From assembly GCA_965230795.1 (NCBI GenBank), contig OZ246020.1, forward strand, positions 4,154,001-4,218,000: a DNA stretch of 64,000 bases, written 5' to 3'. Of this stretch, positions 43,692 to 52,727 are shown piece by piece (the first letter of the stretch is position 1; the number at the start of each line of letters is the position of its first letter). Below the pieces are notes generated by a model, which worked only from the letters and a program-made list of their open reading frames with translations, made no database searches and had not been told where the DNA came from. Origin of the DNA: PZPK01 sp965230795 (GTDB lineage: Bacteria > Pseudomonadota > Gammaproteobacteria > Pseudomonadales > Oleiphilaceae). The position numbers were made by a program, and so were the translations under genes.

Positions 43692-44381
43692 ATGGATGCA
43701 GTAATCAGTGACTACGACCACTATGAGCGTTTTGCCCGTCGCTATGAATGGCTTTACGCCCACTCGGACACACTCAAGCGGGAAGCCTATCGTTTGCGCA
43801 GTGCAGAAGACCCTTCGCGCAATCCCTGTCTGAATATTGATGCTCACGACGCCTACGCCCATCATATCCTGCTGCAGCATCGGGACGCCCGCCAGGTTAT
43901 TGCCGCCACCCGTATTATTGTCAAAGCCGATTTAGCTCCCGGAACCAAGCTCCCCATTGAGCAAAGCATGACCAGTGACTTTCATATCGCCAGCGCAAAT
44001 AATGCCCTGGAATACCCAAGCGGTTTGAGCGAGATGAGCAGTATTCATACCAATCACCGGCTTCTGAACGGACTGGGTGAAAGTGAATCCCTGGTTTGCC
44101 TGAGCCTGTGCCTGGCCTCCTATTCACTGGCCAGACTCTTGTTTCACGACTACTTGTTGACCCGCCTGCCTCTTGATCAATTCAAACGTTTCCGCGCCAG
44201 CGGTCTGAAGTATGAATACGCCTGTGAAGTCAATAACCCGGACCATGCGGAGGCCGCGTTTTACCTGGACCTCAACACCGATATCCGCGAGTCCAGCGCC
44301 ATTTATGCCTTCAGCCAGAAGATCTCTGATCAGCTGGCACCCTATGTGAATCTGCCTATTCTTCAGGAACGCGAAGCCTGA
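43692..44381 (+). CDS. GNAT-like acyltransferase, PEP-CTERM/exosortase-associated or autoinducer-synthase type
   Basis: 229 residues. The opening resembles the long-chain N-acyltransferase family: FARRYEWLYAHSDTLKREAYRLR, then HHILLQHRDARQVIAATRIIVKADLAPGTKLPIEQSM, matching the H.LL.H....V..TRLI..LP.E layout of TIGR03694-like proteins. The VYC.E segment is altered here. Those enzymes move acyl groups from ACP or CoA, some making N-acyl amino acids. No exosortase or PEP-CTERM protein was seen. A GGAG site lies about 10 nt upstream. Assignment is moderate. Confidence 0.5.
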   Translation: MDAVISDYDHYERFARRYEWLYAHSDTLKREAYRLRSAEDPSRNPCLNIDAHDAYAHHILLQHRDARQVIAATRIIVKADLAPGTKLPIEQSMTSDFHIASANNALEYPSGLSEMSSIHTNHRLLNGLGESESLVCLSLCLASYSLARLLFHDYLLTRLPLDQFKRFRASGLKYEYACEVNNPDHAEAAFYLDLNTDIRESSAIYAFSQKISDQLAPYVNLPILQEREA

Positions 44382-45327
44382 GGAGCGACTGTAGTTTGTG
44401 AGCTGCGCTCGTCAGCGGGAGCTGGCTTGTTTTGTCGCTTTTCGGCGTAGATACCAGTTTCTTTTCTTCCCTTTTTCACAAGATTCTTTCCTTCCCTTTG
44501 CACTCGGAATTTCCTCCCCTCCTTGTCTTGATACAAATTTCACTCCTTCCCTTTTGCACGCGGAATTTTCCTCCCTCCTTTGTCTTGATACAAAGGAGGC
44601 AAAAATCACGACGCCACTATCTGATCGCTACGCGATACCTTCGTTCGCTTGCAACGAATGGCGGCTGTGGAAACTCGCCTGCGGCTCAAACACCCACAGC
44701 CTCATATCCATTCATTGCTGCGCTCCCTCAGCCAGACAGAGGGTCGGAATAGGGTGGGAGCTTCAGCTTAACAGGCTGTCGATGAAGTGCATTGGCACGA
44801 GAGAAGCCGATTGGACATCCTTCCCCTGTGAATGGCTGAGTGACGCTGGAAAAATCAGATCAAAGCGCTGGCATGCTTGAGCCAGACACAGGGTCGGAAA
44901 AGGGCGGGAGCTTGAGCTTAACGGGCTGTCGATGAAGCGCTTTGGCACGAGAGAAGCCGATTGGACATCCTACCCCTGTGAATGGCTGAGTGACGCAGGA
45001 AAAATCAGAGTCAAGCGCTGGCATGTCTGAGCCGTAGGCGAGTTTGTCAGCGCACTGATTTTGCCAAGACACGAAGGTACCGCGAAGCGGCCATGAACCG
45101 GGGGCGCGCTTTTCCGCTTCGCTTTTGCGCGTGCAAAAGGGAAGGAGTGAAATTTGTATCAAGACAAGGAGGGGAGGAAATTCCGAATGCAAAGGGAAGG
45201 AAAGTCTTTGTATCAAGGCAAATTCGGCAAAAGGGAAGAAAAGTCTTTGCATGAAGGCAGCTATCGAAGAGCCAAGAAAAAAATGAAAAAGCTACCAAGC
45301 CCTTGCGGCAGGCAATCAACACCCTAC
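44382..45327. repeat. Intergenic inverted and tandem repeat island
   Basis: 946 bp without a convincing gene. Two 77-bp arms in inverted orientation (44486-44562 and 45128-45204), identical at 76 of 77 positions; smaller outer arms 44461-44475 and 45229-45243; inside, two about 90% identical direct repeats of 150-151 bp (44731-44880, 44881-45031); and inverted 17-mers at 44671-44687 and 45030-45046 (16/17). Each arm is itself built from 55-bp units sharing a TTTGTATCAAGACAA core. Several short ORFs on both strands just read the repeat. This island separates feoB/acyltransferase from narX. Confidence 0.85.
44574..44599 (-). other. Perfect hairpin in the repeat island
   Basis: CCTCCTTTGT, loop CTTGAT, ACAAAGGAGG: an exact 10-bp stem at the end of the left repeat array. 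No U-tract follows on either strand; a structural or repeat-core element. Confidence 0.7.
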
Positions 45328-47148
45328 TCAAGCGGCTTCGACAAGATACCGCGGCCGGAAGGTAAGTCGAATCCGGGTGCCGCCGTGTTCACCTGCATCA
45401 ATGTTAAACTCGCCATTCAGATGTCGGGCACGCTCCTGCATAATCGCCAGACCATAGTGGTTCAGTTTTTCAGGGCTGTCTGAAAGACCGACGCCATCAT
45501 CCTCTACTGATAACACAATTTGTTTGCTGTCATCGGTTGCGAGCTTGATCCACAGATGCTCACCCTGAGAATGATTGATGGCGTTCTGACTGGCTTCGCG
45601 GGCTATCTGCATCAGGTGAATTTCTTCCATAGGGTTCAGGGGCAGATTCTGCAGACGGTATTCAAACTCTATCTCCATCTCACTGCGTTCACGCAGTTGC
45701 AACACGGTCTGTTCGAGCGCTCCCTCCAATCCCTGTACATCGATTTTCAGGCGGAAGGTGGTCAGGAGCTCCCGCAAATGACGATAGGCAGACGACAAAC
45801 CCTCGCGCAACTCATCCAGAATCTCCTGCTGCAATTCGTACTTGCCTGCATCCTGGCTTTTCTGCAGTCGCGTCGCCTGTATCTGCAGATAGGACAGGGC
45901 CTGAGCCAGCGAATCATGCAGCTCCCGCGCAATCACTGTACGTTCACTTAGCATGGCCAGGCGATGCTCCTGATCCTTGGTTTCATTCAATGACAGGGCA
46001 ATGGCCAATTGATCCGCAGTTGATCGCAGCAGTTTATCCTGCCATGCGGCCACCGCGGATCGCTCTTTGGAACGCAGCTGTATTACCCCATACTGCTTGT
46101 CATTGTGCAGGATGGGATAGTGATGCCCCACGCCAATCGAAACAATGGAATCAAAGGGCGCCTGGCCTTTACAATCTTCACAGTTAGTTTTCTCACAGTG
46201 ATGATCAGCGTCATCCGCTTCAACCTGCAAATAGGGGCGATCACCCTGTGGGGTGAACAGGCACAACTCAAGCTCATGATTACCAAGAATAGTGGCCAAT
46301 TCGTCAATAACGGCATGGTAGTCCAATACCTGGTTCTGACCATCCAGCACCGTGCGGGCAATGTTGAACAGAAATTCCAGCGTCACCGTCTGACGGTGCA
46401 ATTCCTTTGTCCGCTCTTCAACACGAGATTCCAGCTCATCATAGGTTTCGCGAATGGACAGGCTGAGTTGATTGAAGGCTTGCGCCAGCAGAGCCAGCTC
46501 GTCTTCACCCTTTACATCGATATGCTGATCAAAGCGGCCGCCACTCATTTGTCGCGCTGCGGTAGTGAGTTGACCCAGTGGGGCTTCCACCCGGTTCTTA
46601 AGCAGGTAAAAAATCATCGAACCGACAATCGTCGTAATCAACAGGGAAAACAACTGCAAGGTACGCAGATCACGAATTTTCCCTTCCGCTTCATGCTGTA
46701 GCTGATTCACCAATTCGTCCGTGAGCGCCACCTGCTGTTCGAGCACCGCAAAGAGCTTGCCCGCTACCTCACCACTGTTCAAGGCCTCTTCCAGAGCAGG
46801 CTGCGTCGTGCCAAACCAATAGCTGTAGCCCTGATAATACAAGCGCGCTAACTCGCTACTGTTTTGCTCACGTTGCAAACGGGAAAACAGGGGATCATTC
46901 CAGGTTTGGGAGAGTCGCTTCATCAGCGATTTGGCTTGCGCGGGATCGCGTACAACCGACATTCCGATGTGAAAGGTCTGCATACGCATGGAGCCAGACA
47001 GGTTAATGGCCCGCGCATCACTATCGGTTTTTTCGGTAATCCAGAAAGAGAAAAAGATAGAGACCAGGGCAATCCCTATGATCGCAAACAGGGATAGATT
47101 GATGTAATTCATCACGGAATGCATGAACGGCTGTTTCGGCTTTGCCAC
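45328..47148 (-). CDS. narX: Nitrate/nitrite sensor kinase NarX
   Basis: 606 residues from the GTG at 47148 (GGTAGG upstream; GTG 47154 is also open). TM1 (IGIALVSIFFSFWI), periplasmic sensor with the P-box AINLSGSMRMQTFHIG that binds nitrate, TM2, HAMP, a cysteine cluster (HHCEKTNCEDCKGQ) in a GAF-like region, then DHp with the phosphorylated His (RELHDSLAQALSYLQIQ, about residue 411) and the HATPase domain with SVEDDGVGLSD and GLAIMQERARHLNGEF. Complete and functional-looking. Partner NarL is 8.7 kb away on the same strand. Confidence 0.95.
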   Translation of the reverse strand: MAKPKQPFMHSVMNYINLSLFAIIGIALVSIFFSFWITEKTDSDARAINLSGSMRMQTFHIGMSVVRDPAQAKSLMKRLSQTWNDPLFSRLQREQNSSELARLYYQGYSYWFGTTQPALEEALNSGEVAGKLFAVLEQQVALTDELVNQLQHEAEGKIRDLRTLQLFSLLITTIVGSMIFYLLKNRVEAPLGQLTTAARQMSGGRFDQHIDVKGEDELALLAQAFNQLSLSIRETYDELESRVEERTKELHRQTVTLEFLFNIARTVLDGQNQVLDYHAVIDELATILGNHELELCLFTPQGDRPYLQVEADDADHHCEKTNCEDCKGQAPFDSIVSIGVGHHYPILHNDKQYGVIQLRSKERSAVAAWQDKLLRSTADQLAIALSLNETKDQEHRLAMLSERTVIARELHDSLAQALSYLQIQATRLQKSQDAGKYELQQEILDELREGLSSAYRHLRELLTTFRLKIDVQGLEGALEQTVLQLRERSEMEIEFEYRLQNLPLNPMEEIHLMQIAREASQNAINHSQGEHLWIKLATDDSKQIVLSVEDDGVGLSDSPEKLNHYGLAIMQERARHLNGEFNIDAGEHGGTRIRLTFRPRYLVEAA

Positions 47149-47238
47149 GAGCACCTACCCCAAATTACCCCGCTTTCGGACCTCGAAAGCCTGTCGAATG
47201 AAAACAGTCTAAACATCAACACCTTAGATTTCCAGATA

Positions 47239-47258
47239 CCTACCACTTTGGTGGTAGG
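47239..47258 (+). promoter_or_regulatory. NarL-type palindrome upstream of narG
   Basis: CCTACCACTTTGGTGGTAGG: TACCACT, TT spacer, GGTGGTA within an extended palindrome (47241-47256 is the 7-2-7 core). Centred about 93 bp upstream of the inferred start site. Confidence 0.6.
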
Positions 47259-47293
47259 CCAACAATGACGCGGCTTCCGGCTGGAAATGCAAC

Positions 47294-47335
47294 TTGATAT
47301 GCGTCAACTAAGCTAGGCGACACGCTTCCTATACT
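47294..47335 (+). promoter_or_regulatory. FNR-dependent promoter of narGHJI
   Basis: FNR box TTGATATGCGTCAA (47294-47307, 9 of 10) centred at 47300.5 and -10 TATACT at 47330-47335. The distance puts the box at about -41.5 from a start site near 47342, the class II arrangement. Confidence 0.75.
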
Positions 47336-47457
47336 CGCGGAAAACGGATGCTGAAAACCGACTTTGAGCATCCTGAAAACGAACGTATCAGACAAGAAAC
47401 CAAAGAAACCGGGAAGAGAATGGAGAATCCATTTAGCCCAAGGGTGAGGAGCCAAGC

Positions 47458-50400
47458 ATGAGCCAGTTAGTAGACCGATTGCGTTTCTTCAAAACCAGGA
47501 AACAGCCATTTGCCGCCGGGCATGGCGTGACCACCAATGAAGATCGGGGTTGGGAAGATAGCTATCGCAGACGTTGGCAGCACGACAAGATCGTGCGCTC
47601 AACACACGGTGTGAACTGCACCGGATCCTGCAGTTGGAAAATTTACGTCAAGGATGGACTGGTCACCTGGGAGACCCAGCAGACCGATTATCCCCGCACT
47701 CGCCCTGACCTTCCGAATCACGAACCCCGTGGCTGCCCCCGCGGCGCCAGTTATTCCTGGTACATCTACAGTGCCAACCGCCTGAAATATCCAAAGGTAC
47801 GTAAGCCCCTGCTCAAGCTCTGGCGCGAAGCCAAAGCCAAACACAGCGATCCGGTAAAAGCCTGGGAATCCATAGTCACCGATCCGGCCAAGGCCAAATC
47901 CTACAAGTCCAAACGTGGACTCGGTGGCCTGGTGCGCTCCGACTGGAATGAGGTGAATGAAATCATTGCCGCGTCCAATGTCTACACGGCGAAAACCTTC
48001 GGCCCTGACCGCATCACCGGCTTCTCGCCAATTCCGGCGATGTCCATGGTGTCCTATGCTGCGGGTGCACGCTATCTGTCCTTAATTGGCGGCAACTGCC
48101 TGAGCTTCTATGACTGGTACTGTGACCTGCCACCGGCTTCACCACAGATCTGGGGTGAACAGACCGACGTGCCCGAATCAGCCGACTGGTACAACTCCGG
48201 CTACATCATTGCCTGGGGCTCGAACGTGCCACAAACCCGGACGCCGGACGCCCACTTCTTCACCGAAGTTCGCTACAAAGGTACCAAGACCGTATCGGTC
48301 ACTCCGGACTATTCAGAAGTCGCCAAGCTAACGGACGAGTGGGTCCACGCCAAGCAGGGCACCGATTCCGCTGTCGCCATGGCCATGGGGCACGTGATTC
48401 TGAAAGAGTTCCATGTCGACAAACCAAGCGAATACTTCCAGGAGTATGTGCGTACCAAAACCGACTTCCCCTACCTGGTGACACTGGAAGAGTCAGATGC
48501 TGGCTTGCAACAGGGCCGCTTCCTGAGAGCCTCTGACCTGGCCGATAATCTCGGCCAGGACAACAACCCTGAATGGAAAACCATCGCCCTCAATGAAACC
48601 AATGGTGAGCTGGTGTCACCTACCGGTTCCATCGGCTATCGCTGGGGAGAAAAAGGCAAGTGGAACATTGACCAGCTTGATGGCAAATCCGGCGAGTCGC
48701 TCACGCTGACTCTGTCTCTGAAGGATCAGGCGGATGAAGTCGCCGAAGTGGCCTTCCCCTATTTCGGAGGCCAGGAACACGAGTACGGTTATTTTGATCA
48801 CACCGACCATGATGAGCTTCAGCTGAGAAAAGTCCCTGCCAAGCGCATCAAGCTGGCAGACGGCAGCGAAAAGCTGGTCGCCACAGTCTATGACCTGACC
48901 CTTGCCAACTACGGTGTCGAACATGGCCTCAACTGCGCCAACAGCGCCGCCAGTTTCGATGAAGATAAACCCTACACCCCCGCCTGGCAGGAAAAAATTA
49001 CTGGTGTTCCCCGCGACCAGATTATCCGCATTGCCAGGGAGTTCGCTGACAACGCCAACAAAACCCATGGTCGCAGCATGATCATCATCGGTGCCGCCAT
49101 GAACCACTGGTACAACATGGACATGAACTACCGCGGCGTCATCAACATGCTGATGATGTGCGGCTGTATCGGACAGTCCGGTGGCGGCTGGGCACACTAT
49201 GTCGGCCAGGAAAAACTGCGTCCCCAGTGCGGCTGGCTGCCCCTGGCCTTTGGTCTCGACTGGCAGCGTCCGCCACGCCAGATGAACGGTACCTCCTTCT
49301 TCTACAATCACGCCGACCAATGGCGCTATGAAAAACTTGAAATGGAAGAAGTAATCTCGCCGCTGGCAGACAAATCGAAATGGGGTGCCTCAATCATTGA
49401 CTACAACACCCGTGCGGAACGCATGGGCTGGTTGCCCTCGGCACCGCAGCTGGGCATGAACCCGCTGCAACTGACCAAAGACGCCAAAGCAGCCGGCAAA
49501 GATCCCAAAGACTATGCCGTCGAACAGCTCAAGAGTGGCGCGCTGAAATTTGCCTGTGAAGACCCGGATGATGTCCAGAACCATCCGCACAACATGTTTA
49601 TCTGGCGCTCCAATCTGCTGGGTTCTTCCGGCAAGGGCCACGAATACATGCTGCGCCACCTGCTGGGCACCAAGCACGGTTTGCAAGGCAAAGACCTGGA
49701 CGAACGTAACGCCAAGAAGCCGGAAGATGTGAAATGGCATGACGAAGCCCAGGAAGGCAAGGTCGACTTATTAGTCACGCTGGACTTCCGTATGTCCACC
49801 ACCTGTCTCTACTCCGATATCGTGCTGCCTACGGCGACATGGTACGAAAAAGACGACATGAACACCTCGGACATGCACCCCTTCATCCACCCACTGTCCA
49901 AGGCGGTGGATCCGGTATGGGAGTCGCGCTCTGACTGGGACATCTTCAAAGGCATTGCGAAGAAGTTTTCCGAGTTATGCGAAGGTCATCTGGGCGTCGA
50001 AAAAGATCTGGTCACGGTACCGCTGCAACACGACACTCCCGGAGAATTGGCGCAGCCCGATGGCGTGAAGGCCTGGTGGAAAGGTGAATGTGATCTGATC
50101 CCCGGGAAAACCGCACCCAACATGGTGGTGGTAGAACGGGATTACCCCAACACCTACAAGCGCTTTACCTCGCTGGGCCCACTACTGGAAAAACTCGGCA
50201 ACGGCGGTAAAGGCATCACCTGGAACACCGATGATGAAGTCAAATTCCTCGGTGATCTGAATTACCGTCATACTGAGCCAGGTGCCCACGAAGGTCGTCC
50301 GAAAATCGAGTCGGCCATTGATGCGGCAGAGGTCATACTGAGTCTGGCGCCTGAAACCAACGGGCAGGTCGCTGTCAAAGCCTGGGAAGCCTTGTCCGAG

Positions 50401-51183
50401 TTTACCGGTCGCGACCACACCCACCTGGCCTTGCCCAAGGAAGAGGAAAAAATCCGCTTCCGGGATATTCAGGCACAACCTCGCAAGATCATCTCGTCGC
50501 CCACCTGGTCAGGTCTGGAAGATGAGCATGTGTCCTACAACGCGGGGTACACCAACGTCCATGAGCTGATCCCCTGGCGCACCGTAACCGGTCGACAACA
50601 GTTTTATCAGGATCACGAATGGATGCGTGATTTCGGTGAAACCCAATGTCTGTACAAGCCGCCTATCAACCTGAAGACCGTTCGCCCCATGCTCGGCAAG
50701 CGTGGCAACGGCAATAAGGAACTGGTGCTGAACTGGATTACGCCACACCAGAAGTGGGGGATTCATTCTACCTATTCCGACAACCTGATCATGCTGACCC
50801 TGTCTCGCGGTGGTCCCATTGTCTGGATCAGTGAGGTGGATGCCAAAAACGCCGGGATTGAAGACAACGACTGGATCGAAGTATTCAACGTTAACGGCGC
50901 CATTGCGGCGCGGGCAGTGGTATCACAACGTGTTCCGGAAGGCATGAGCATGATGTATCACGCCCAGGAGCGCATCGTGAATGTTCCTGGATCGGAAATT
51001 ACCAAGACCCGCGGCGGTATTCACAACTCAGTAACCCGGGCCGTCATGAAGCCCACCCATATGATCGGCGGTTATGCCCAACAGGCTTACGGCTTTAACT
51101 ACTACGGCACCGTAGGCTGTAACCGCGATGAATTCGTCATTGTCCGCAAGATGGACAAAGTAGATTGGCTGGATGAGGAGTAA
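47458..51183 (+). CDS. narG: Respiratory nitrate reductase, catalytic alpha subunit NarG
   Basis: 1241 residues (E. coli 1247). Cytoplasm-facing molybdenum subunit of the membrane-bound complex; reduces nitrate to nitrite with electrons from quinol. FS0 cluster ligands His50, Cys54, Cys58 and Cys93 (STHGVNCTGSCSW...RGCPRG). Molybdenum region with Asp in GGNCLSFYDWYCDLPPASPQ at about residue 220. No complete twin-arginine signal is needed; the N-terminus lacks one. First gene of narGHJI. Clean ribosome site GAGGAG. Confidence 0.98.
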   Translation: MSQLVDRLRFFKTRKQPFAAGHGVTTNEDRGWEDSYRRRWQHDKIVRSTHGVNCTGSCSWKIYVKDGLVTWETQQTDYPRTRPDLPNHEPRGCPRGASYSWYIYSANRLKYPKVRKPLLKLWREAKAKHSDPVKAWESIVTDPAKAKSYKSKRGLGGLVRSDWNEVNEIIAASNVYTAKTFGPDRITGFSPIPAMSMVSYAAGARYLSLIGGNCLSFYDWYCDLPPASPQIWGEQTDVPESADWYNSGYIIAWGSNVPQTRTPDAHFFTEVRYKGTKTVSVTPDYSEVAKLTDEWVHAKQGTDSAVAMAMGHVILKEFHVDKPSEYFQEYVRTKTDFPYLVTLEESDAGLQQGRFLRASDLADNLGQDNNPEWKTIALNETNGELVSPTGSIGYRWGEKGKWNIDQLDGKSGESLTLTLSLKDQADEVAEVAFPYFGGQEHEYGYFDHTDHDELQLRKVPAKRIKLADGSEKLVATVYDLTLANYGVEHGLNCANSAASFDEDKPYTPAWQEKITGVPRDQIIRIAREFADNANKTHGRSMIIIGAAMNHWYNMDMNYRGVINMLMMCGCIGQSGGGWAHYVGQEKLRPQCGWLPLAFGLDWQRPPRQMNGTSFFYNHADQWRYEKLEMEEVISPLADKSKWGASIIDYNTRAERMGWLPSAPQLGMNPLQLTKDAKAAGKDPKDYAVEQLKSGALKFACEDPDDVQNHPHNMFIWRSNLLGSSGKGHEYMLRHLLGTKHGLQGKDLDERNAKKPEDVKWHDEAQEGKVDLLVTLDFRMSTTCLYSDIVLPTATWYEKDDMNTSDMHPFIHPLSKAVDPVWESRSDWDIFKGIAKKFSELCEGHLGVEKDLVTVPLQHDTPGELAQPDGVKAWWKGECDLIPGKTAPNMVVVERDYPNTYKRFTSLGPLLEKLGNGGKGITWNTDDEVKFLGDLNYRHTEPGAHEGRPKIESAIDAAEVILSLAPETNGQVAVKAWEALSEFTGRDHTHLALPKEEEKIRFRDIQAQPRKIISSPTWSGLEDEHVSYNAGYTNVHELIPWRTVTGRQQFYQDHEWMRDFGETQCLYKPPINLKTVRPMLGKRGNGNKELVLNWITPHQKWGIHSTYSDNLIMLTLSRGGPIVWISEVDAKNAGIEDNDWIEVFNVNGAIAARAVVSQRVPEGMSMMYHAQERIVNVPGSEITKTRGGIHNSVTRAVMKPTHMIGGYAQQAYGFNYYGTVGCNRDEFVIVRKMDKVDWLDEE

Positions 51184-51187
51184 CACG

Positions 51188-52726
51188 ATGAAGGTACGTG
51201 CACAAATAGGCATGGTCCTGAACCTGGACAAATGTATCGGCTGCCACACCTGTTCCATCACCTGTAAGAATGTCTGGACCAGTCGAGATGGTGTTGAATA
51301 TGCCTGGTTCAACAATGTCGAAACCAAACCCGGTGTCGGCTTCCCGAAAGAATGGGAAAACCAGGAAAAATGGAATGGTGGCTGGGTCCGCGGTAAAGAC
51401 GGCAAGCTGAGCCCCAAACAGGGCAGCAAACTGCGCATTCTTGCCAACATTTTCGGTAACCCGGATCTGCCGGAAATCGATGACTACTACGAGCCCTTCG
51501 ATTTCGACTATGAACATCTGCACAACGCGCCGGAGAGCAAGCACCAACCGGTCGCGCGCCCCCGCTCTCTGGTCAGTGGCGAGCGCATGGAGAAGATCAA
51601 CTGGGGTCCCAACTGGGAAGAAATTCTTGGTACCGAGTTTGCCAAGCGTAAGGCCGACACCAACTTCAACGAAGTCGCCCAGCAGGACATCTATGGAGAG
51701 TTTGAAAAAACCTTCATGATGTATTTACCACGCTTGTGCGAGCACTGTCTGAATCCGGCCTGCGTAGCCAGCTGTCCTTCCGGTGCCATTTACAAGCGTG
51801 AAGAAGACGGCATCGTCCTGATCGATCAGGACAAGTGTCGTGGCTGGCGCATGTGTGTTTCCGGCTGCCCCTACAAGAAAATTTACTACAACTGGAAATC
51901 CGGTAAATCCGAGAAGTGTATTTTCTGCTATCCCCGTATTGAAGCGGGCCAGCCAACAGTCTGTTCCGAAACCTGTGTGGGCCGTATCCGTTATCTTGGC
52001 GTACTGCTCTACGATGCGGATCGCATTGAAGAAGCCGCCAGCGTTGCCCTGGAAAAAGACCTGTATCAGGCCCAGCTGGATATCTTCCTGGATCCAAATG
52101 ATCCGCAAGTACAGGAAGCCGCCCGCGCCGAAGGAATCCCTGACGCCTGGCTCGAAGCAGCCAAGGAATCTCCGGTGTACAAGATGGCGATGGACTGGAA
52201 AGTGGCCCTGCCGCTGCACCCGGAATACCGCACCTTGCCAATGGTCTGGTACGTGCCACCCCTGTCTCCCATTCAGAATGCGGCCGAGCAGGGTCGCATC
52301 GGTATGGACGGTGTGATTCCGGATCTGAAGTCCCTGCGTATTCCGGTGCGCTATCTGGCTAACCTGCTCACTGCAGGCGACGAAGCGCCGGTACTGAGTG
52401 CGCTGGAGCGCATGCTGGCCATGCGCGCCTATAAGCGCTCGCAGCAGGTGGATGGCCGCGAAGATCTGGAAGTATTGGCCAAGGCCGGCATTACCGCCGC
52501 CCAGGTGGAGGAAATGTATCGCTACATGGCCATCGCCAACTACGAAGACCGCTTTGTCATTCCCACCAGCCACCGCGCCTATGCCGAAGACGCCTATGAC
52601 ATGAAATCCTCCTGCGGATTCAGTTTCGGCAACGGTTGTAGTGACGGTAACAGTGAGGTCAACCTCTTCGGTGGCAACAAACCGAGTAATCGCGCCAACA
52701 TCATCGCCGTATCTGGAGGGGAATAG
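51188..52726 (+). CDS. narH: Respiratory nitrate reductase beta subunit NarH
   Basis: 512 residues (E. coli 512), from the ATG at 51188; 51173 is a longer open frame. Four iron-sulfur clusters: CIGCHTCSITCKNVW, CEHCLNPACVASCPSGAIYKREEDGIVLIDQDKCRGWRMCVSGCPYKK (Trp in place of a Cys gives the [3Fe-4S]), and CIFCYPRIEAGQPTVCSETC. Passes electrons from NarI haem to NarG. The start is 4 bp after the narG stop. Confidence 0.98.
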   Translation: MKVRAQIGMVLNLDKCIGCHTCSITCKNVWTSRDGVEYAWFNNVETKPGVGFPKEWENQEKWNGGWVRGKDGKLSPKQGSKLRILANIFGNPDLPEIDDYYEPFDFDYEHLHNAPESKHQPVARPRSLVSGERMEKINWGPNWEEILGTEFAKRKADTNFNEVAQQDIYGEFEKTFMMYLPRLCEHCLNPACVASCPSGAIYKREEDGIVLIDQDKCRGWRMCVSGCPYKKIYYNWKSGKSEKCIFCYPRIEAGQPTVCSETCVGRIRYLGVLLYDADRIEEAASVALEKDLYQAQLDIFLDPNDPQVQEAARAEGIPDAWLEAAKESPVYKMAMDWKVALPLHPEYRTLPMVWYVPPLSPIQNAAEQGRIGMDGVIPDLKSLRIPVRYLANLLTAGDEAPVLSALERMLAMRAYKRSQQVDGREDLEVLAKAGITAAQVEEMYRYMAIANYEDRFVIPTSHRAYAEDAYDMKSSCGFSFGNGCSDGNSEVNLFGGNKPSNRANIIAVSGGE

Positions 52727-52727
52727 T

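Larger units (their letters stand above)
47149..47457. promoter_or_regulatory. narX-narG divergent regulatory region
   Basis: 309 bp, no gene. Contains a NarL-type palindrome, an FNR box and a -10 listed separately, plus two heptamer-like repeats TACCCCA (47156-47162) and TACCCCG (47166-47172), both close to narX. Confidence 0.7.

Noticed and set aside
44731..45031. Integron attC-like site
   Set aside because: The 150-bp repeats lack the R-box/L-box pairs and no integrase lies nearby.
44398..45483. Several ORFs of 60-160 residues in both strands of the repeat island
   Set aside because: They mirror the inverted and tandem repeats (the same peptides appear on both strands), lack ribosome sites and domains, and codons follow the repeat and not a protein.
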